Shown in pieces: positions 42,398 to 51,016 of a stretch of 64,000 nucleotides of DNA. The notes under the pieces were generated by a model. It had not been told where the DNA came from. It was given only the letters and a program-made list of their open reading frames with translations, and searched no databases. Made by a program: the position numbers and the translations under genes. Numbering within the stretch: the first letter of the stretch is position 1; each line of letters begins with the position of its first letter. Source of the DNA: Halomonas urumqiensis (GTDB taxonomy: Bacteria > Pseudomonadota > Gammaproteobacteria > Pseudomonadales > Halomonadaceae); NCBI RefSeq assembly GCF_003028575.1, contig NZ_PYUD01000002.1, positions 496,001 through 560,000 of the forward strand. Reading direction: 5' to 3'.

Positions 42398-43150
42398 TCA
42401 GCGCGCCAGCCATCCTCCATCGACAGCCAGTGCGTGGCCGTTGACGTAGGCGGCTGCATCCGAGCACAGGAACACCAGGGCGCCACCCAGGTCTTCCGGC
42501 GAGCCCCAACGCCCGGCGGGAATGCGGCCGAGAATCTCGGCGCTGCGCTGCGGATCATCACGCAGCGCCTGGGTGTTGTCGGTGGCCATGTAGCCCGGGG
42601 CGATGGCGTTGGCGGTGATGCCATGGGCCGCCCACTCGTTGGCCATCAGCCGGGTTAGGCCGAGCAGCCCGCTTTTGCTGGCGGTATAGGAGGGCACACG
42701 AATGCCCCCCTGGAAGGAGAGCACCGAGGCGATATTGACGATCCGCCCCGCGGCCTCTCGGTCCACCAGGTGACGAGCGACCTGCTGGGCGAGGAAGAAC
42801 GCCGCCTTGAGGTTGACGTTGATGACGTCGTCCCAGTCCTGTTCACTGAACTCGAGGGCGGGCGCGCGGCGGATGGTGCCTGCGTTGTTGACCAGAATAT
42901 CGAGCTTGCCGGCCTGCGCGATTGCCCGGGTGACGATGTCGCCAGGCGCAGTGCGGCCAAGCTGTGTTTCGACATCGAAGAAGCGGCGGCCATGGGCCTC
43001 GACACGCTCCCGGGTCGTGTCGGCCGATGTACGGTTGACGCCGACCACATCGGCGCCGGCCTCGGCGAGCGCCACAGCCATGGCCTGGCCGAGACCCTTG
43101 TTGCAGCCGGTGACCATGGCCACGCGGCCAGAGAGGGAAAAGGGGTTCAT
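42398..43150 (-). CDS. kduD: 2-deoxy-D-gluconate 3-dehydrogenase-like SDR
   Basis: A 250-residue short-chain dehydrogenase: cofactor site VTGCNKGLGQAMAVALAEAG, DILVNNAGTIRR (typical of KduD), catalytic Ser in NIASVLSFQGG, YTASKSG (Tyr/Lys), and the ending RIPAGRWGSPEDLGGALVFL. KduD converts 2-keto-3-deoxygluconate and related diketo sugars. The start overlaps the stop of the HAD gene before it (ATGA). It is the last gene of the TRAP-linked transcript. Confidence 0.85.
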   Translation of the reverse strand: MNPFSLSGRVAMVTGCNKGLGQAMAVALAEAGADVVGVNRTSADTTRERVEAHGRRFFDVETQLGRTAPGDIVTRAIAQAGKLDILVNNAGTIRRAPALEFSEQDWDDVINVNLKAAFFLAQQVARHLVDREAAGRIVNIASVLSFQGGIRVPSYTASKSGLLGLTRLMANEWAAHGITANAIAPGYMATDNTQALRDDPQRSAEILGRIPAGRWGSPEDLGGALVFLCSDAAAYVNGHALAVDGGWLAR

Positions 43151-43830
43151 GGGGCCTCCTTCAGCTGGCTTGGTGAGTTCAAACCGGCGATCACGCCAGG
43201 CAACTCGCTGGCGTGGCGAATGCCGATGGCGCCCTGGGGTGTGGCTTCCTCGTCGGGAAAGTGATTGAGGTGCACGACCCGCATGCCCGCGGCAAGCCCC
43301 GCCGACACACCGACAGCGGCATCGTCGATCACCACGCAGCGCTCGGGCGCATGGCCCATGGCCTTGGCGGCCGCCAGGAACAGCCCCGGGTCGGGCTTCC
43401 AGGTGCCCAGGGTATAGGCGCTGAACAGGTTGTCGCCGAAGTGCTCGGCAAGCCCGCTGCTCTGCATGGCGCAGCGGATCTTGCGCTCGGGGCCGTTGGA
43501 GGCCACCGCCATGGGGTGCCCGGCAAGTGCCGCGAGCGCCTCGGGAATACCGGCGACAGGCTTGAGTTCTGCGCGCATGCGCTCCTCCATCAGGTCGCGC
43601 ATGGTGCTTTCGACAACCGCGAACTGGCCTTCGCCAAGCACGCCATGGCGTGCTTCCAGCGTCTCGATGATCGACTGGAAGCGCACGCCGCGAAACTCTT
43701 CCATGTATTGGTCGGCAGTGAACGGCAGGCCGTGGCTTGGCAGCAGCTCGCCCATCACCTCGGCCAGCAGGATCTCGCTGTCGACCAGGGTGCCGTCGGA
43801 GTCGAAGAGCAGGCAGAGCGGTGGGGTCAT
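43147..43830 (-). CDS. HAD-superfamily phosphatase, copy 2
   Basis: A 227-residue HAD enzyme with motif I LLFDSDGTLVDSE, motif II AVASNGP, Lys in TWKPDP and motif IV VVIDDAAVGVSAGLAAGM. It is closely similar in layout to the copy at 40042-40731 (shared YMEEFRG/YIGEFRG, HLFSAY/NLFSAY, VVHLNHFPD/VVHLNRFPD), so the two are paralogues. It is translationally coupled to kduD and follows the TRAP transporter after a stem-loop. Confidence 0.86.
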   Translation of the reverse strand: MTPPLCLLFDSDGTLVDSEILLAEVMGELLPSHGLPFTADQYMEEFRGVRFQSIIETLEARHGVLGEGQFAVVESTMRDLMEERMRAELKPVAGIPEALAALAGHPMAVASNGPERKIRCAMQSSGLAEHFGDNLFSAYTLGTWKPDPGLFLAAAKAMGHAPERCVVIDDAAVGVSAGLAAGMRVVHLNHFPDEEATPQGAIGIRHASELPGVIAGLNSPSQLKEAP

Positions 43831-43880
43831 GGTGGCCTCATAGTCTGGGAGATGATTCGGTAGATAGTCCGGGAGATAGG

Positions 43881-43909
43881 TCGCCGGCCCATCTTAGCAG
43901 GGCCGGCGA
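43881..43909. terminator. Stem-loop between dctM and the HAD gene
   Basis: TCGCCGGCCC and GGGCCGGCGA form a perfect 10-bp stem with a 9-base loop but no T tract. Likely an RNA stabiliser or partial terminator inside the minus-strand operon. Confidence 0.55.
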
Positions 43910-43934
43910 TGCCGGGTGGTCTAGTGGTCCAGTC

Positions 43935-45242
43935 TCAGACGAAGTCCGGCACCAGGAGCCGGGGAATCGCCAGGACCAACTGGGGATAGACGATCAGCAG
44001 CAGGATGACCCCGAGCATCACCGCCAGGTAGAGCAAGGTGGTGCCCAGTGCCTTGAGCAGCGGGATGCCTCCGATCTTGGCCGAGATCATCAAGCACAGA
44101 CCGTAGGGTGGCGTGATCAACCCCAGGCCCAGGGCCATCACGCCGATCACCCCGAACTGTACTGGGTGGATACCTGCCTGCATGGCCAGCGGCTGGAAGA
44201 TCGGTGCCATGATTGCCATGGCCGGCAAGGAGTCCATGAATGTGCCGATCACCAGCATTACCAGGGTCATGATCAGCAGCAGCACGATGGGGTCGGTGAT
44301 GTTCACCCCGGCCATCAGCTTGGGCGGAATCTGGTAGAAGCTGATCAGGTAACCGAAGATCGCCGCCCCCACCAGGCTGAACAGCGACAGTGAACAGAGC
44401 CGCACCGTGGCGGTGGAGGCGTCGAGCACATCGCGCAGGCGCAGCTCCCGGTAGATCAGAAAGCCAAGCGCCAGGGCGTAGAGCACGGCGATCATCGCCG
44501 CTTCGGTGGGGGTGACGATCCCCAGGGTGATGCCGCCGATGATCACCACTGGGATGCCGGCGGCCATCAGACCATCCTTGCCGGAATGCAGCAGCTCTCT
44601 GAAGGAGGCGCGCTTCCTGACCGGTACCTGGTAGCGGCGTACATAGCCCAGGTTGAGGGCGAGCTGGGCCATGCCGATCATGATGCCAGGAAGGATGCCG
44701 CCCAGGAAGAGACCGGCGATGGAGGTATTGGTCAAGGCGCCCCAGACGATCATGTTGATCGAGGGCGGGATGATGATGCCCATCACCGAGGAAGCGGCGG
44801 TCACCGCCACGGCGAAGTGCGTCGGATAGCCCTCGCGTTTCATGGCCGGTATCAGCACCGTGCCCACACCGGCGCTGTCGGCGGTGGAGGAGCCCGAAAC
44901 GCCGGCGAACAACATGCTGACCATGACGTTGACGTGGGCCAGGGCGCCCTTGAAGTGGCCCACCAGCAGCATGCACAGGGTGATCAGGCGGTCGGTGATG
45001 CGCGCGGCGTTCATCAGATTGCCGGCCAGCAGGAACAGCGGCACGGCCAGCAGCACGAAGGAGTCCATGCCGTTGTACATACGCTGGAACATGACCCAGT
45101 GGGTGAGCCGTGGGTCGAGCCAGATCACCCCGAAGGCGGTCAGGATCAGTGCCATGGCAATAGGCACGCCGGCGATGATCAGTACACCGAGCAGGGCGAA
45201 GAGCAGCCAGGGAAGCAGGAAGACCCAATCCATCGACAGCAT
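43935..45242 (-). CDS. TRAP transporter large permease (DctM)
   Basis: A 435-residue inner-membrane protein with about twelve hydrophobic segments and DctM motifs: VPIAMALILTAFGVIW, MYNGMDSFVLLAVPLFLLAG, GVSGSSTADSAGVG, SSVMGIIIPPSINMIVWG, TPTEAAMIAVLYALALGFLI and GLGLITPPYGLCLMISAKIG. It is the sodium-driven transport subunit that works with DctQ and the DctP binding protein encoded just upstream. The start overlaps the dctQ stop (TGATG). Confidence 0.94.
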   Translation of the reverse strand: MLSMDWVFLLPWLLFALLGVLIIAGVPIAMALILTAFGVIWLDPRLTHWVMFQRMYNGMDSFVLLAVPLFLLAGNLMNAARITDRLITLCMLLVGHFKGALAHVNVMVSMLFAGVSGSSTADSAGVGTVLIPAMKREGYPTHFAVAVTAASSVMGIIIPPSINMIVWGALTNTSIAGLFLGGILPGIMIGMAQLALNLGYVRRYQVPVRKRASFRELLHSGKDGLMAAGIPVVIIGGITLGIVTPTEAAMIAVLYALALGFLIYRELRLRDVLDASTATVRLCSLSLFSLVGAAIFGYLISFYQIPPKLMAGVNITDPIVLLLIMTLVMLVIGTFMDSLPAMAIMAPIFQPLAMQAGIHPVQFGVIGVMALGLGLITPPYGLCLMISAKIGGIPLLKALGTTLLYLAVMLGVILLLIVYPQLVLAIPRLLVPDFV

Positions 45243-45847
45243 CAGGAGCGTCCTCCGGGCGGGGATGAGCGAGAACTCGGGTTCAAGGGATCGCCCTCAT
45301 GGGGGGTGTGGTCGAGGACCTCGTCGATCTCGTTGGGGGTGTTGAGCGCGTCTTCCATGTCGCCCATGCCGTGCAGGGTGGTGTGCAGCAGGCGCTGGAG
45401 GCTGAACAGCATCATGAAGGCGCCGCTGACGGCGAAGGTGGAGTAAACGAAGACCATCGACAGGCCCGAGGCGGTAGCATTGCGGCGCAGTCCCGATGCG
45501 GCGAATTCCTGGCCAAGGAACAGGAAGATCACCCCGATCGCAAGGCACGCGAGGTCGCGGATCAAGCGGGTGGCGAGGTCGGCACGCGAGCCGCGGGGGA
45601 AGGCCTCGAGAACGAAATGGTCGGCGTGAAGAACGCCTACGGCGGCCCCCAGCATCACCATCCACTGGAACGCGAAGCGACTGAACTCCTCGGTCCAGTA
45701 GAGGCGTGGCATGAAGGGCAGGTTGCGGCTTGCCACCTGGTAGATGATCAGCACGATGAAGGTGAATACCAAGGCCAGCAGCACCACGTGCAGCAGGCGC
45801 TCCAGGAGGCGATTGAGCCGGGCCAGGCCATGAAGCAGCAGGGACAT
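45242..45847 (-). CDS. TRAP transporter small permease (DctQ)
   Basis: A 201-residue protein with four hydrophobic segments (e.g. VVLLALVFTFIVLIIYQVAS) and the typical DctQ signature WTEEFSRFAFQWMVMLGAAV, followed by DHFVLEAFP. The C-terminal 40 residues are acidic and polar and extend beyond the usual DctQ end. It partners DctM (overlapping stop/start). Confidence 0.9.
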   Translation of the reverse strand: MSLLLHGLARLNRLLERLLHVVLLALVFTFIVLIIYQVASRNLPFMPRLYWTEEFSRFAFQWMVMLGAAVGVLHADHFVLEAFPRGSRADLATRLIRDLACLAIGVIFLFLGQEFAASGLRRNATASGLSMVFVYSTFAVSGAFMMLFSLQRLLHTTLHGMGDMEDALNTPNEIDEVLDHTPHEGDPLNPSSRSSPPGGRS

Positions 45848-45881
45848 GGCGGTTACCTGTCTAGGGGGGTGAGGGTGAAGT

Positions 45882-45910
45882 CGGCGCCCGCGCCGGTCGG
45901 GCGGGCGCCG
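45882..45910. terminator. Stem-loop between dctP and dctQ
   Basis: CGGCGCCCGC and GCGGGCGCCG form a perfect 10-bp stem. Located directly after the binding-protein gene, it may protect or partly terminate the message so that DctP is made in excess over the membrane subunits. Confidence 0.6.
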
Positions 45911-45917
45911 GGCCGAT

Positions 45918-46919
45918 TCATTCGGCGTCGACGATCATGCGGTGCAGTTCGGTGAGGTTCATCTCTTCGATGACACTCTCCAGCGGGCCGGCCACGGTCT
46001 CCATCATGGTTTCGCGGTCGAGCTCGTGCAGAGTGGCACCCTCCTCGACCAGCAGGTCGAGAGCCTCTGCGTCCTGCTCCAGCTGCACCTGGCGGGCGTA
46101 GCCGGCGGACTCCTCGGCGGCACTCATCACCATTTCCTGCTGTTCCTCGGAGAGCCGGTCCCAGGACATCTGCGACATGGTCAGCAGGCGCACCGTGATG
46201 TCGTGCTCGGAGAGGCCGATGTGCGGGGCCACCTCATGAAAGCGCATGCGGTGGATCCACTCGGCTTCGTTGAGCAGGCCGTCGATGGCGCCTACCTGAA
46301 GGCCGGTGTAGATCTCCTCCCACTCCATCACCGTCGGGTCGGCGCCCAGTGCCCCCCAGGCGGTGATCAGCGGCTTGGTCGGGTTGGTGCGCAGCTTCAG
46401 GCCCTCCAGGTCGTCGAGGCTCTCGAGGGGCTCGGTGCTGACGATCTGGCGCTTGCCACCGCCGTAGAAGGCGAGGATGCGCACGTCTGTCTCGTCACTG
46501 ATGCGGTCGGCGATTTCGCGTCCCACTTCGCCGTCGAGCACGGTCTGCCAGTGCTCCTCGTCGCGGTACAGGAAGGGGATGGAGAAGACGTTGGCCACGG
46601 GCGAGAAGTCGGTGATCAGGCCGGGGTTGATGATTGACACGTCCAGGGCGCCGGCCATCTGCTGCTCGAACATCTCGGTCTCGTGGCCGAGCACCGAGTT
46701 GCCGAGAATCTCCACGCCGATCTCGCCGTCGCTGGCTTCGGCGAGCAGTTCCTTGAAGCGCTCGGCCCCCAGATGGTAGGCGGTATCCTCGGTGCCGCCG
46801 TGGCCGAAGCGCAGGTCGACGGCCTGGGCCGTGCCGGCGATGCCCATTGCGGTGGCCAGCAGGGCGGTGCTCAGCAGGCCGCGGGCAGTACGGTTTGGAT
46901 CGATCCATTTCTGAGTCAT
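45918..46919 (-). CDS. TRAP transporter solute-binding protein (DctP)
   Basis: A 333-residue periplasmic binding protein. Signal peptide ALLATAMGIAGTAQA, then LRFGHGGTEDTAYHLGAERF. Ligand-site features of the family: the conserved Arg in GLKLRTNPTKPLITAWGALG, which grips a carboxylate, and WEEIYTGLQVGAIDGLLNEA. The carboxylate-binding Arg and the neighbouring sugar-acid enzymes suggest a uronate or aldonate ligand. AAGGAG lies before the ATG. Confidence 0.93.
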   Translation of the reverse strand: MTQKWIDPNRTARGLLSTALLATAMGIAGTAQAVDLRFGHGGTEDTAYHLGAERFKELLAEASDGEIGVEILGNSVLGHETEMFEQQMAGALDVSIINPGLITDFSPVANVFSIPFLYRDEEHWQTVLDGEVGREIADRISDETDVRILAFYGGGKRQIVSTEPLESLDDLEGLKLRTNPTKPLITAWGALGADPTVMEWEEIYTGLQVGAIDGLLNEAEWIHRMRFHEVAPHIGLSEHDITVRLLTMSQMSWDRLSEEQQEMVMSAAEESAGYARQVQLEQDAEALDLLVEEGATLHELDRETMMETVAGPLESVIEEMNLTELHRMIVDAE

Positions 46920-46983
46920 GATGACTCCTTGTTGTTGTCGCCGCCCAGGGCGGCGGTGGGTGTGGCTGGCGTGGGGCGGAACG

Positions 46984-48075
46984 CTAGGCGTGCTCCCCGG
47001 TGGCAGGTTCGGTCCAGGTCGCGCCCGGCTCGGGCCGGGTGGCTCCGCAGGAGTCGCGAACCTTCAGTCGGGGCGCCAGTACGACCTGTTCCCGCGCGCC
47101 CTCTGGATTGGCGATTCGCCGCAACGCCAGGCGTGCGGCCTCCTCGCCGATGGCATGAGGATGGGTGGCGACACTGGTCAGTGCCGGCTCACCCAGGGAG
47201 GCTTCCTCGACATCGTCGGTGCCGATCACCGCGCAGTCGGCACCGGGTACCAGACCCAGGCGCCTCAAGCCCAGCATGGCGCCGAAGGCTACCAGGTCGT
47301 TATGGCAGACCACGGCGCTGGGCGCCGGCGATTCGGCCATCAGTTGCTGGATCATGGCGACGCCATCGCGGCGGGTCACGGTGGAGCGCAGCAGGCGCTG
47401 GTAGGTGAGCCCGTGGCGCTCCAGCGATTCCCGGTAGCCCTGCCAGCGCTCGCGGGTCGCCGAGTGCTCGTAGTGGCCGCCGAGAAAGGCAATACGCCGG
47501 TGGCCGAGGGCCACCAGGTGGTCCATGGCCTGGCAGACCCCCTGATGGAAGTCGGTGCCGGCGTAGTCGAAGGGCGGCTCGCCCACATGGCGCAGCACCT
47601 GGATGCAGGGCATGCCCCAGCCGGAGAGGGTGTTGATCAGCCCGGGGTCGGTGCCTTCCGCAGGGCACAGCAGGATGCCGTCCACGCGGTGCTCGCGCAT
47701 GCGTTCCAGAAAGCGTTGCTGGCGTGCCGGGGAGTCCTCGCTGTTGGCCAGGAAGGAGACGTAGCCCTCGCGGTTCAGGGCGGCATCGATGCCGGCCACC
47801 ATGGCGCCGAAGAAGGGGTTGGCGATGTCGTAGACCACCACCCCAAGGGTCGATGTGCGGCTGCCGCGCAGCGCGGCCGCGCCTCGGTTGTAGACATACC
47901 CCAGGGTCTTGATCGAACGCTGCACCTTCGACCGGGTGCGCTCGGCCACCAGAGGGCTCTCGCGCAGCACCAGCGACACCGTGGAGCGGGACACGCCGGC
48001 GTGGGCGGCGATGTCCTGCAGGGTGACGCTTGCGGTGTCGCGCTGGCCTTGGCGAGGCGAGGCATCCTGGCGCAT
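46984..48075 (-). CDS. LacI-family transcriptional regulator (TRAP-proximal)
   Basis: A 363-residue regulator. HTH at residues 17-40 (VTLQDIAAHAGVSRSTVSLV) with hinge helix YNRGAAALRGSRTS. The periplasmic-binding-like effector domain follows (LGVVVYDIANPFFGAMVAGI, HRRIAFLGGHYEHSATRERW, VVCHNDLVAFGAMLGLRRLG). It is encoded between ghrB-like and dctP on the same strand and probably represses the TRAP/catabolic genes until its sugar-acid effector appears. The last 25 residues are a nonconserved polar tail. Confidence 0.9.
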   Translation of the reverse strand: MRQDASPRQGQRDTASVTLQDIAAHAGVSRSTVSLVLRESPLVAERTRSKVQRSIKTLGYVYNRGAAALRGSRTSTLGVVVYDIANPFFGAMVAGIDAALNREGYVSFLANSEDSPARQQRFLERMREHRVDGILLCPAEGTDPGLINTLSGWGMPCIQVLRHVGEPPFDYAGTDFHQGVCQAMDHLVALGHRRIAFLGGHYEHSATRERWQGYRESLERHGLTYQRLLRSTVTRRDGVAMIQQLMAESPAPSAVVCHNDLVAFGAMLGLRRLGLVPGADCAVIGTDDVEEASLGEPALTSVATHPHAIGEEAARLALRRIANPEGAREQVVLAPRLKVRDSCGATRPEPGATWTEPATGEHA

Positions 48076-48165
48076 GGTGGCTCCGACGTGGTGTTTTTGG
48101 ATTGATCTAAAACTTAGCCAAGACGACGCCTGCCTACCAATCGTCTTTAGTCTAAGATCGCTCGA

Positions 48166-49155
48166 TCAGGCGTTGTGACGATTCTCCCAGGCATCTTCAT
48201 TGACCAGGCTGATGGGGCGCTCGCCGGTGAGTGCCAGGATGAGGTTGTCCACCGCCCGCTGGGCCATGGCATCGCGGGTCTCGTGTGTCGCCGAGCCGAT
48301 GTGAGGCAGGGCGACCACGTTGGCCATGTGCGGCAGGGGCGACTCCGGCGACAGCGGTTCCCGCTCGAAGACGTCGAGACCGGCGGCGCGGATGTGACCC
48401 ATCTCCAGCGCTTCGATCAGGGCCGCCTCGTCCACTACCGGGCCCCGGGCGATGTTGACCAGGATCGCCGAGGACTTCATGCGGGTTAGCTCGTGGGCGC
48501 CGATCAGGTGGCGGGTGGCCTCGGAGAGGGGCACGGTGACGCATACGAAGTCGGACTCGGCGAGCAGTTCGTCGAGTTCGCGGCGCTCGGCACCCAGCTC
48601 GGCTTCCAGGGCCGGCTTGGGCGAGGCCATGGCGTAGCGCACCCGCATGCCGAAGCCCAGGGCGCCGCGCCTGGCCACGGCGGCGCCGATGCGTCCGAAG
48701 CCCACCATGCCGAGGGTCTTGCCATGCACGTCGCTGCCGAAGTGCTCGGGCCCGATGCTCTTCTGCCAGTCGCCGCGCTTGACGAAGTCGGCCAGTTCCA
48801 CCACTCGGCGTGCGGTGGCCATGATCAGTGTGAAGCCGGTGTCGGCGGTGGTCTCGGTGAGCACGTCTGGGGTATTGCAGAGCAGGATGCCACGCTGGCT
48901 CAGCGCCTCCATGTCATAATTGTCGTAGCCCACCGAGATGCTGGCGATGGCCTCCAGGTTGGGTGCGTTCTCGAGCAGCTCGGCGGAGATCGCCACGCTG
49001 GAGCCGATCAGGCCGTGGGCACCGGGCAGGGCGGCCCGGAACTCGGGGTCATCCGCCGAGGCGAGGCCTTTGAACTGCTGGACCTCGAACTCGCGGGACA
49101 ATTGGGCCATCTGGGCCTCGCTCAGGCGGCCATAGGCCAGGATACGCTTCTTCAT
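48166..49155 (-). CDS. 2-hydroxyacid dehydrogenase (2-ketogluconate/glyoxylate reductase type)
   Basis: A 329-residue D-2-hydroxyacid dehydrogenase. From the ATG at 49155 (AAGGAG): MKKRILAYGRLSEAQMAQLS. NAD motif GKTLGMVGFGRIGAAVARRG, substrate loop IASISVGYDNYDMEALSQRG, catalytic Arg in NIARGPVVDEAALIEAL, Glu in VFEREPLSPESPL and His in LPHIGSATHETRDAM. It resembles GhrB, which reduces 2-keto-D-gluconate, hydroxypyruvate and glyoxylate. Position next to a KDG kinase fits ketoaldonate metabolism. Confidence 0.88.
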   Translation of the reverse strand: MKKRILAYGRLSEAQMAQLSREFEVQQFKGLASADDPEFRAALPGAHGLIGSSVAISAELLENAPNLEAIASISVGYDNYDMEALSQRGILLCNTPDVLTETTADTGFTLIMATARRVVELADFVKRGDWQKSIGPEHFGSDVHGKTLGMVGFGRIGAAVARRGALGFGMRVRYAMASPKPALEAELGAERRELDELLAESDFVCVTVPLSEATRHLIGAHELTRMKSSAILVNIARGPVVDEAALIEALEMGHIRAAGLDVFEREPLSPESPLPHMANVVALPHIGSATHETRDAMAQRAVDNLILALTGERPISLVNEDAWENRHNA

Positions 49156-49177
49156 GTCGGTCTCCTTCGAGGTTCTC

Positions 49178-50152
49178 TCATTGCGGGGTGGATGCCAGTT
49201 CATTGAGGCGGACGCGGTCGGGCAGGCCCTCCATGTCGCCGCGTACCTGTACCGCCAGGGCGCCAATCAGGTTGCCGCGGCTCAGCGCCTCCCGGGGGGC
49301 GAGGCCGTCGAGCAGGGCGCTGATCACCCCCACCGCGAATCCGTCACCGGCGCCTACGGTGTCGATCACCTCGGCCACCGGTACGCCGGGTACGGTGAAG
49401 CTGTCCTCGACGCCGCCCAGGCTACCCCGATAGTAGCTGCCTTGTGGACCCAGCTTGATGATCACTGCCCGGGCGCCGCGCTCCAGGTAGAAGTCGGCGA
49501 TTGCCTCAGGGCTGTCACGGCGGGTCAGCAGACGGCCCTCGGCCAGGCCGGGCATCACCCAGTCGGTGCGCGACGCCAGAGCGTTGAGGGTGTCGCGCAT
49601 CTCGGCTTCGCTCGCCCACAGGCTGGGTCGCAGGTTGGGGTCGAAAGAGAGGCTGGCGCCGGCGTTTCGTGCCCGCTCGAGGATGGTTTCTGCGAGCTCG
49701 CGGCTGCTCGTCGAGAGCGCCGGGGGGATGCCGGTGGCGTGCAGGTGGCGCAGCGCCGAGAAGTCCACATCGTCGGCATCGGTCGGTGCCAGGTGGCTGG
49801 CGGCACTGCCACGGCGGAAGTACTCCACGTGGGGATCGGCGCCGCCCTGGGCGAGCTCTTTGAATACCAGGCCGGTGGGATGGTCGGCGTCGGTGCGCAG
49901 GTGGCGGCAGTCCAGCCCCTCGACTTCCAGGGCACGGCGAATGAAGGTACCGAAGCCATCGTCCCCGACCCGGCTCAACCAGCCCACATGAAAGCCCAAC
50001 CGGGCCAGGCCGATGGCCACGTTGGTGTCGGCGCCGGCGATACGGCGCTGGAAGTGCTCGACGGCGGCCAGTTCGCCAGGATCATCGGCGACGAACATCG
50101 TCATGGCCTCACCGAAGGCGAGAATCTCGGGCGGGGAGGAAGGCTGAGTCAT
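49178..50152 (-). CDS. kdgK: 2-keto-3-deoxygluconate kinase (PfkB family)
   Basis: A 324-residue sugar kinase: ILAFGEAMTMFVADDPGEL, the substrate lid region RRIAGADTNVAIGLARLGFH, SRVGDDGFGTFIRRALEVEG, and the C-terminal PfkB signature DTVGAGDGFAVGVISALLDG with the catalytic Asp. KdgK phosphorylates 2-keto-3-deoxygluconate to KDPG for the Entner-Doudoroff aldolase; the aldolase gene is not in this window. It is between an isomerase gene and the reductase gene with gaps of about 25 bp, so one operon is likely. Confidence 0.88.
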   Translation of the reverse strand: MTQPSSPPEILAFGEAMTMFVADDPGELAAVEHFQRRIAGADTNVAIGLARLGFHVGWLSRVGDDGFGTFIRRALEVEGLDCRHLRTDADHPTGLVFKELAQGGADPHVEYFRRGSAASHLAPTDADDVDFSALRHLHATGIPPALSTSSRELAETILERARNAGASLSFDPNLRPSLWASEAEMRDTLNALASRTDWVMPGLAEGRLLTRRDSPEAIADFYLERGARAVIIKLGPQGSYYRGSLGGVEDSFTVPGVPVAEVIDTVGAGDGFAVGVISALLDGLAPREALSRGNLIGALAVQVRGDMEGLPDRVRLNELASTPQ

Positions 50153-50181
50153 GGCAGTCTCCTGTGGTCGTGGGTGGTATG

Positions 50182-50994
50182 TCAGAGGCGGCGCAGTCGC
50201 GCCAGCTGTTTGGCGGTGAGGGCCACCGGGTCCTGGCCCTGCAGGGGGTATTCGATGGCGCGCGGCAGGCCGCTCGGCAGGTGTGCCAGCAGTGCCTTCC
50301 AGGCAGAGAGTTCGCTGTCGTGGGGTACACCGGCCCCGAGACGTCCTCCATCGTGCACGATGCCCTTGCAGTGTAGATAGCGCACGAAGGGGCCCAGGCG
50401 CCGGGCGGCGTCCAGCGGGTCACTATCGGTCCAGTGCCAGTTACCGATGTCAAAGGTCATGCCCAGCGAGCATCCTGCTGCCGCGGCGTCCTCAAGGCAT
50501 TCGGCCAGGTGCTCCGGTGTGCCGCCCTCGGGGGTCTGGTCGTTCTCTAACAGCAGCGGTGGAAAGTCGTTCAAACGGTCGCGCAGTGCCGCCCAGTCGA
50601 CCAGGCTCCCGCCGGGGTAGTGGCCCAGGGAGACCTTGATCGCGATCGCACCCAGAGCGGCGGCTTCGTCCAGGCGCTGGTCCAGTCGCACCGTGAGCCC
50701 GCCTGCCTCCCAGAGCCCATCGGGGGCGGAGTAGATCACCGCCAGGCCCTGCGCGGCACAGGCCTGGCCCAGGCCGATGAAGTCCGCGAAGCCCTCCGGC
50801 AACAGCTCGCGGCGGATCTCCACGCCATCGGCCCCGGCCGCGGCGAGCCACGGCAGCACGGCGGCCTGACCGTGGGTGACGATCAGGTTCTGACCATAGG
50901 CGGAGGTGGATACCAGCACGGCGGGAGTATCCGCGGTACCGGACAGTAGTGATGGGAACGGTGCTATTCGGGGGGTGGGCAAGGTAGCGGACAT
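50182..50994 (-). CDS. Sugar phosphate isomerase/epimerase family protein
   Basis: A 270-residue TIM-barrel protein of the xylose-isomerase-like AP-endonuclease-2 superfamily: AAAGADGVEIRRELLPEGF, IKVSLGHYPGGSLVDWAALR, LLLENDQTPEGGTPEHLAEC, and the metal-binding GMTFDIGNWHWTDSDPLDAA and YLHCKGIVHDGG. The exact reaction is unknown; isomerisation of a keto-sugar acid is likely from context. Good ribosome site (CAGGAG). It follows the LacI regulator gene by 22 bp. Confidence 0.82.
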   Translation of the reverse strand: MSATLPTPRIAPFPSLLSGTADTPAVLVSTSAYGQNLIVTHGQAAVLPWLAAAGADGVEIRRELLPEGFADFIGLGQACAAQGLAVIYSAPDGLWEAGGLTVRLDQRLDEAAALGAIAIKVSLGHYPGGSLVDWAALRDRLNDFPPLLLENDQTPEGGTPEHLAECLEDAAAAGCSLGMTFDIGNWHWTDSDPLDAARRLGPFVRYLHCKGIVHDGGRLGAGVPHDSELSAWKALLAHLPSGLPRAIEYPLQGQDPVALTAKQLARLRRL

Positions 50995-51016
50995 GGGGAC
51001 TCCTGAAGGGGGGCTC

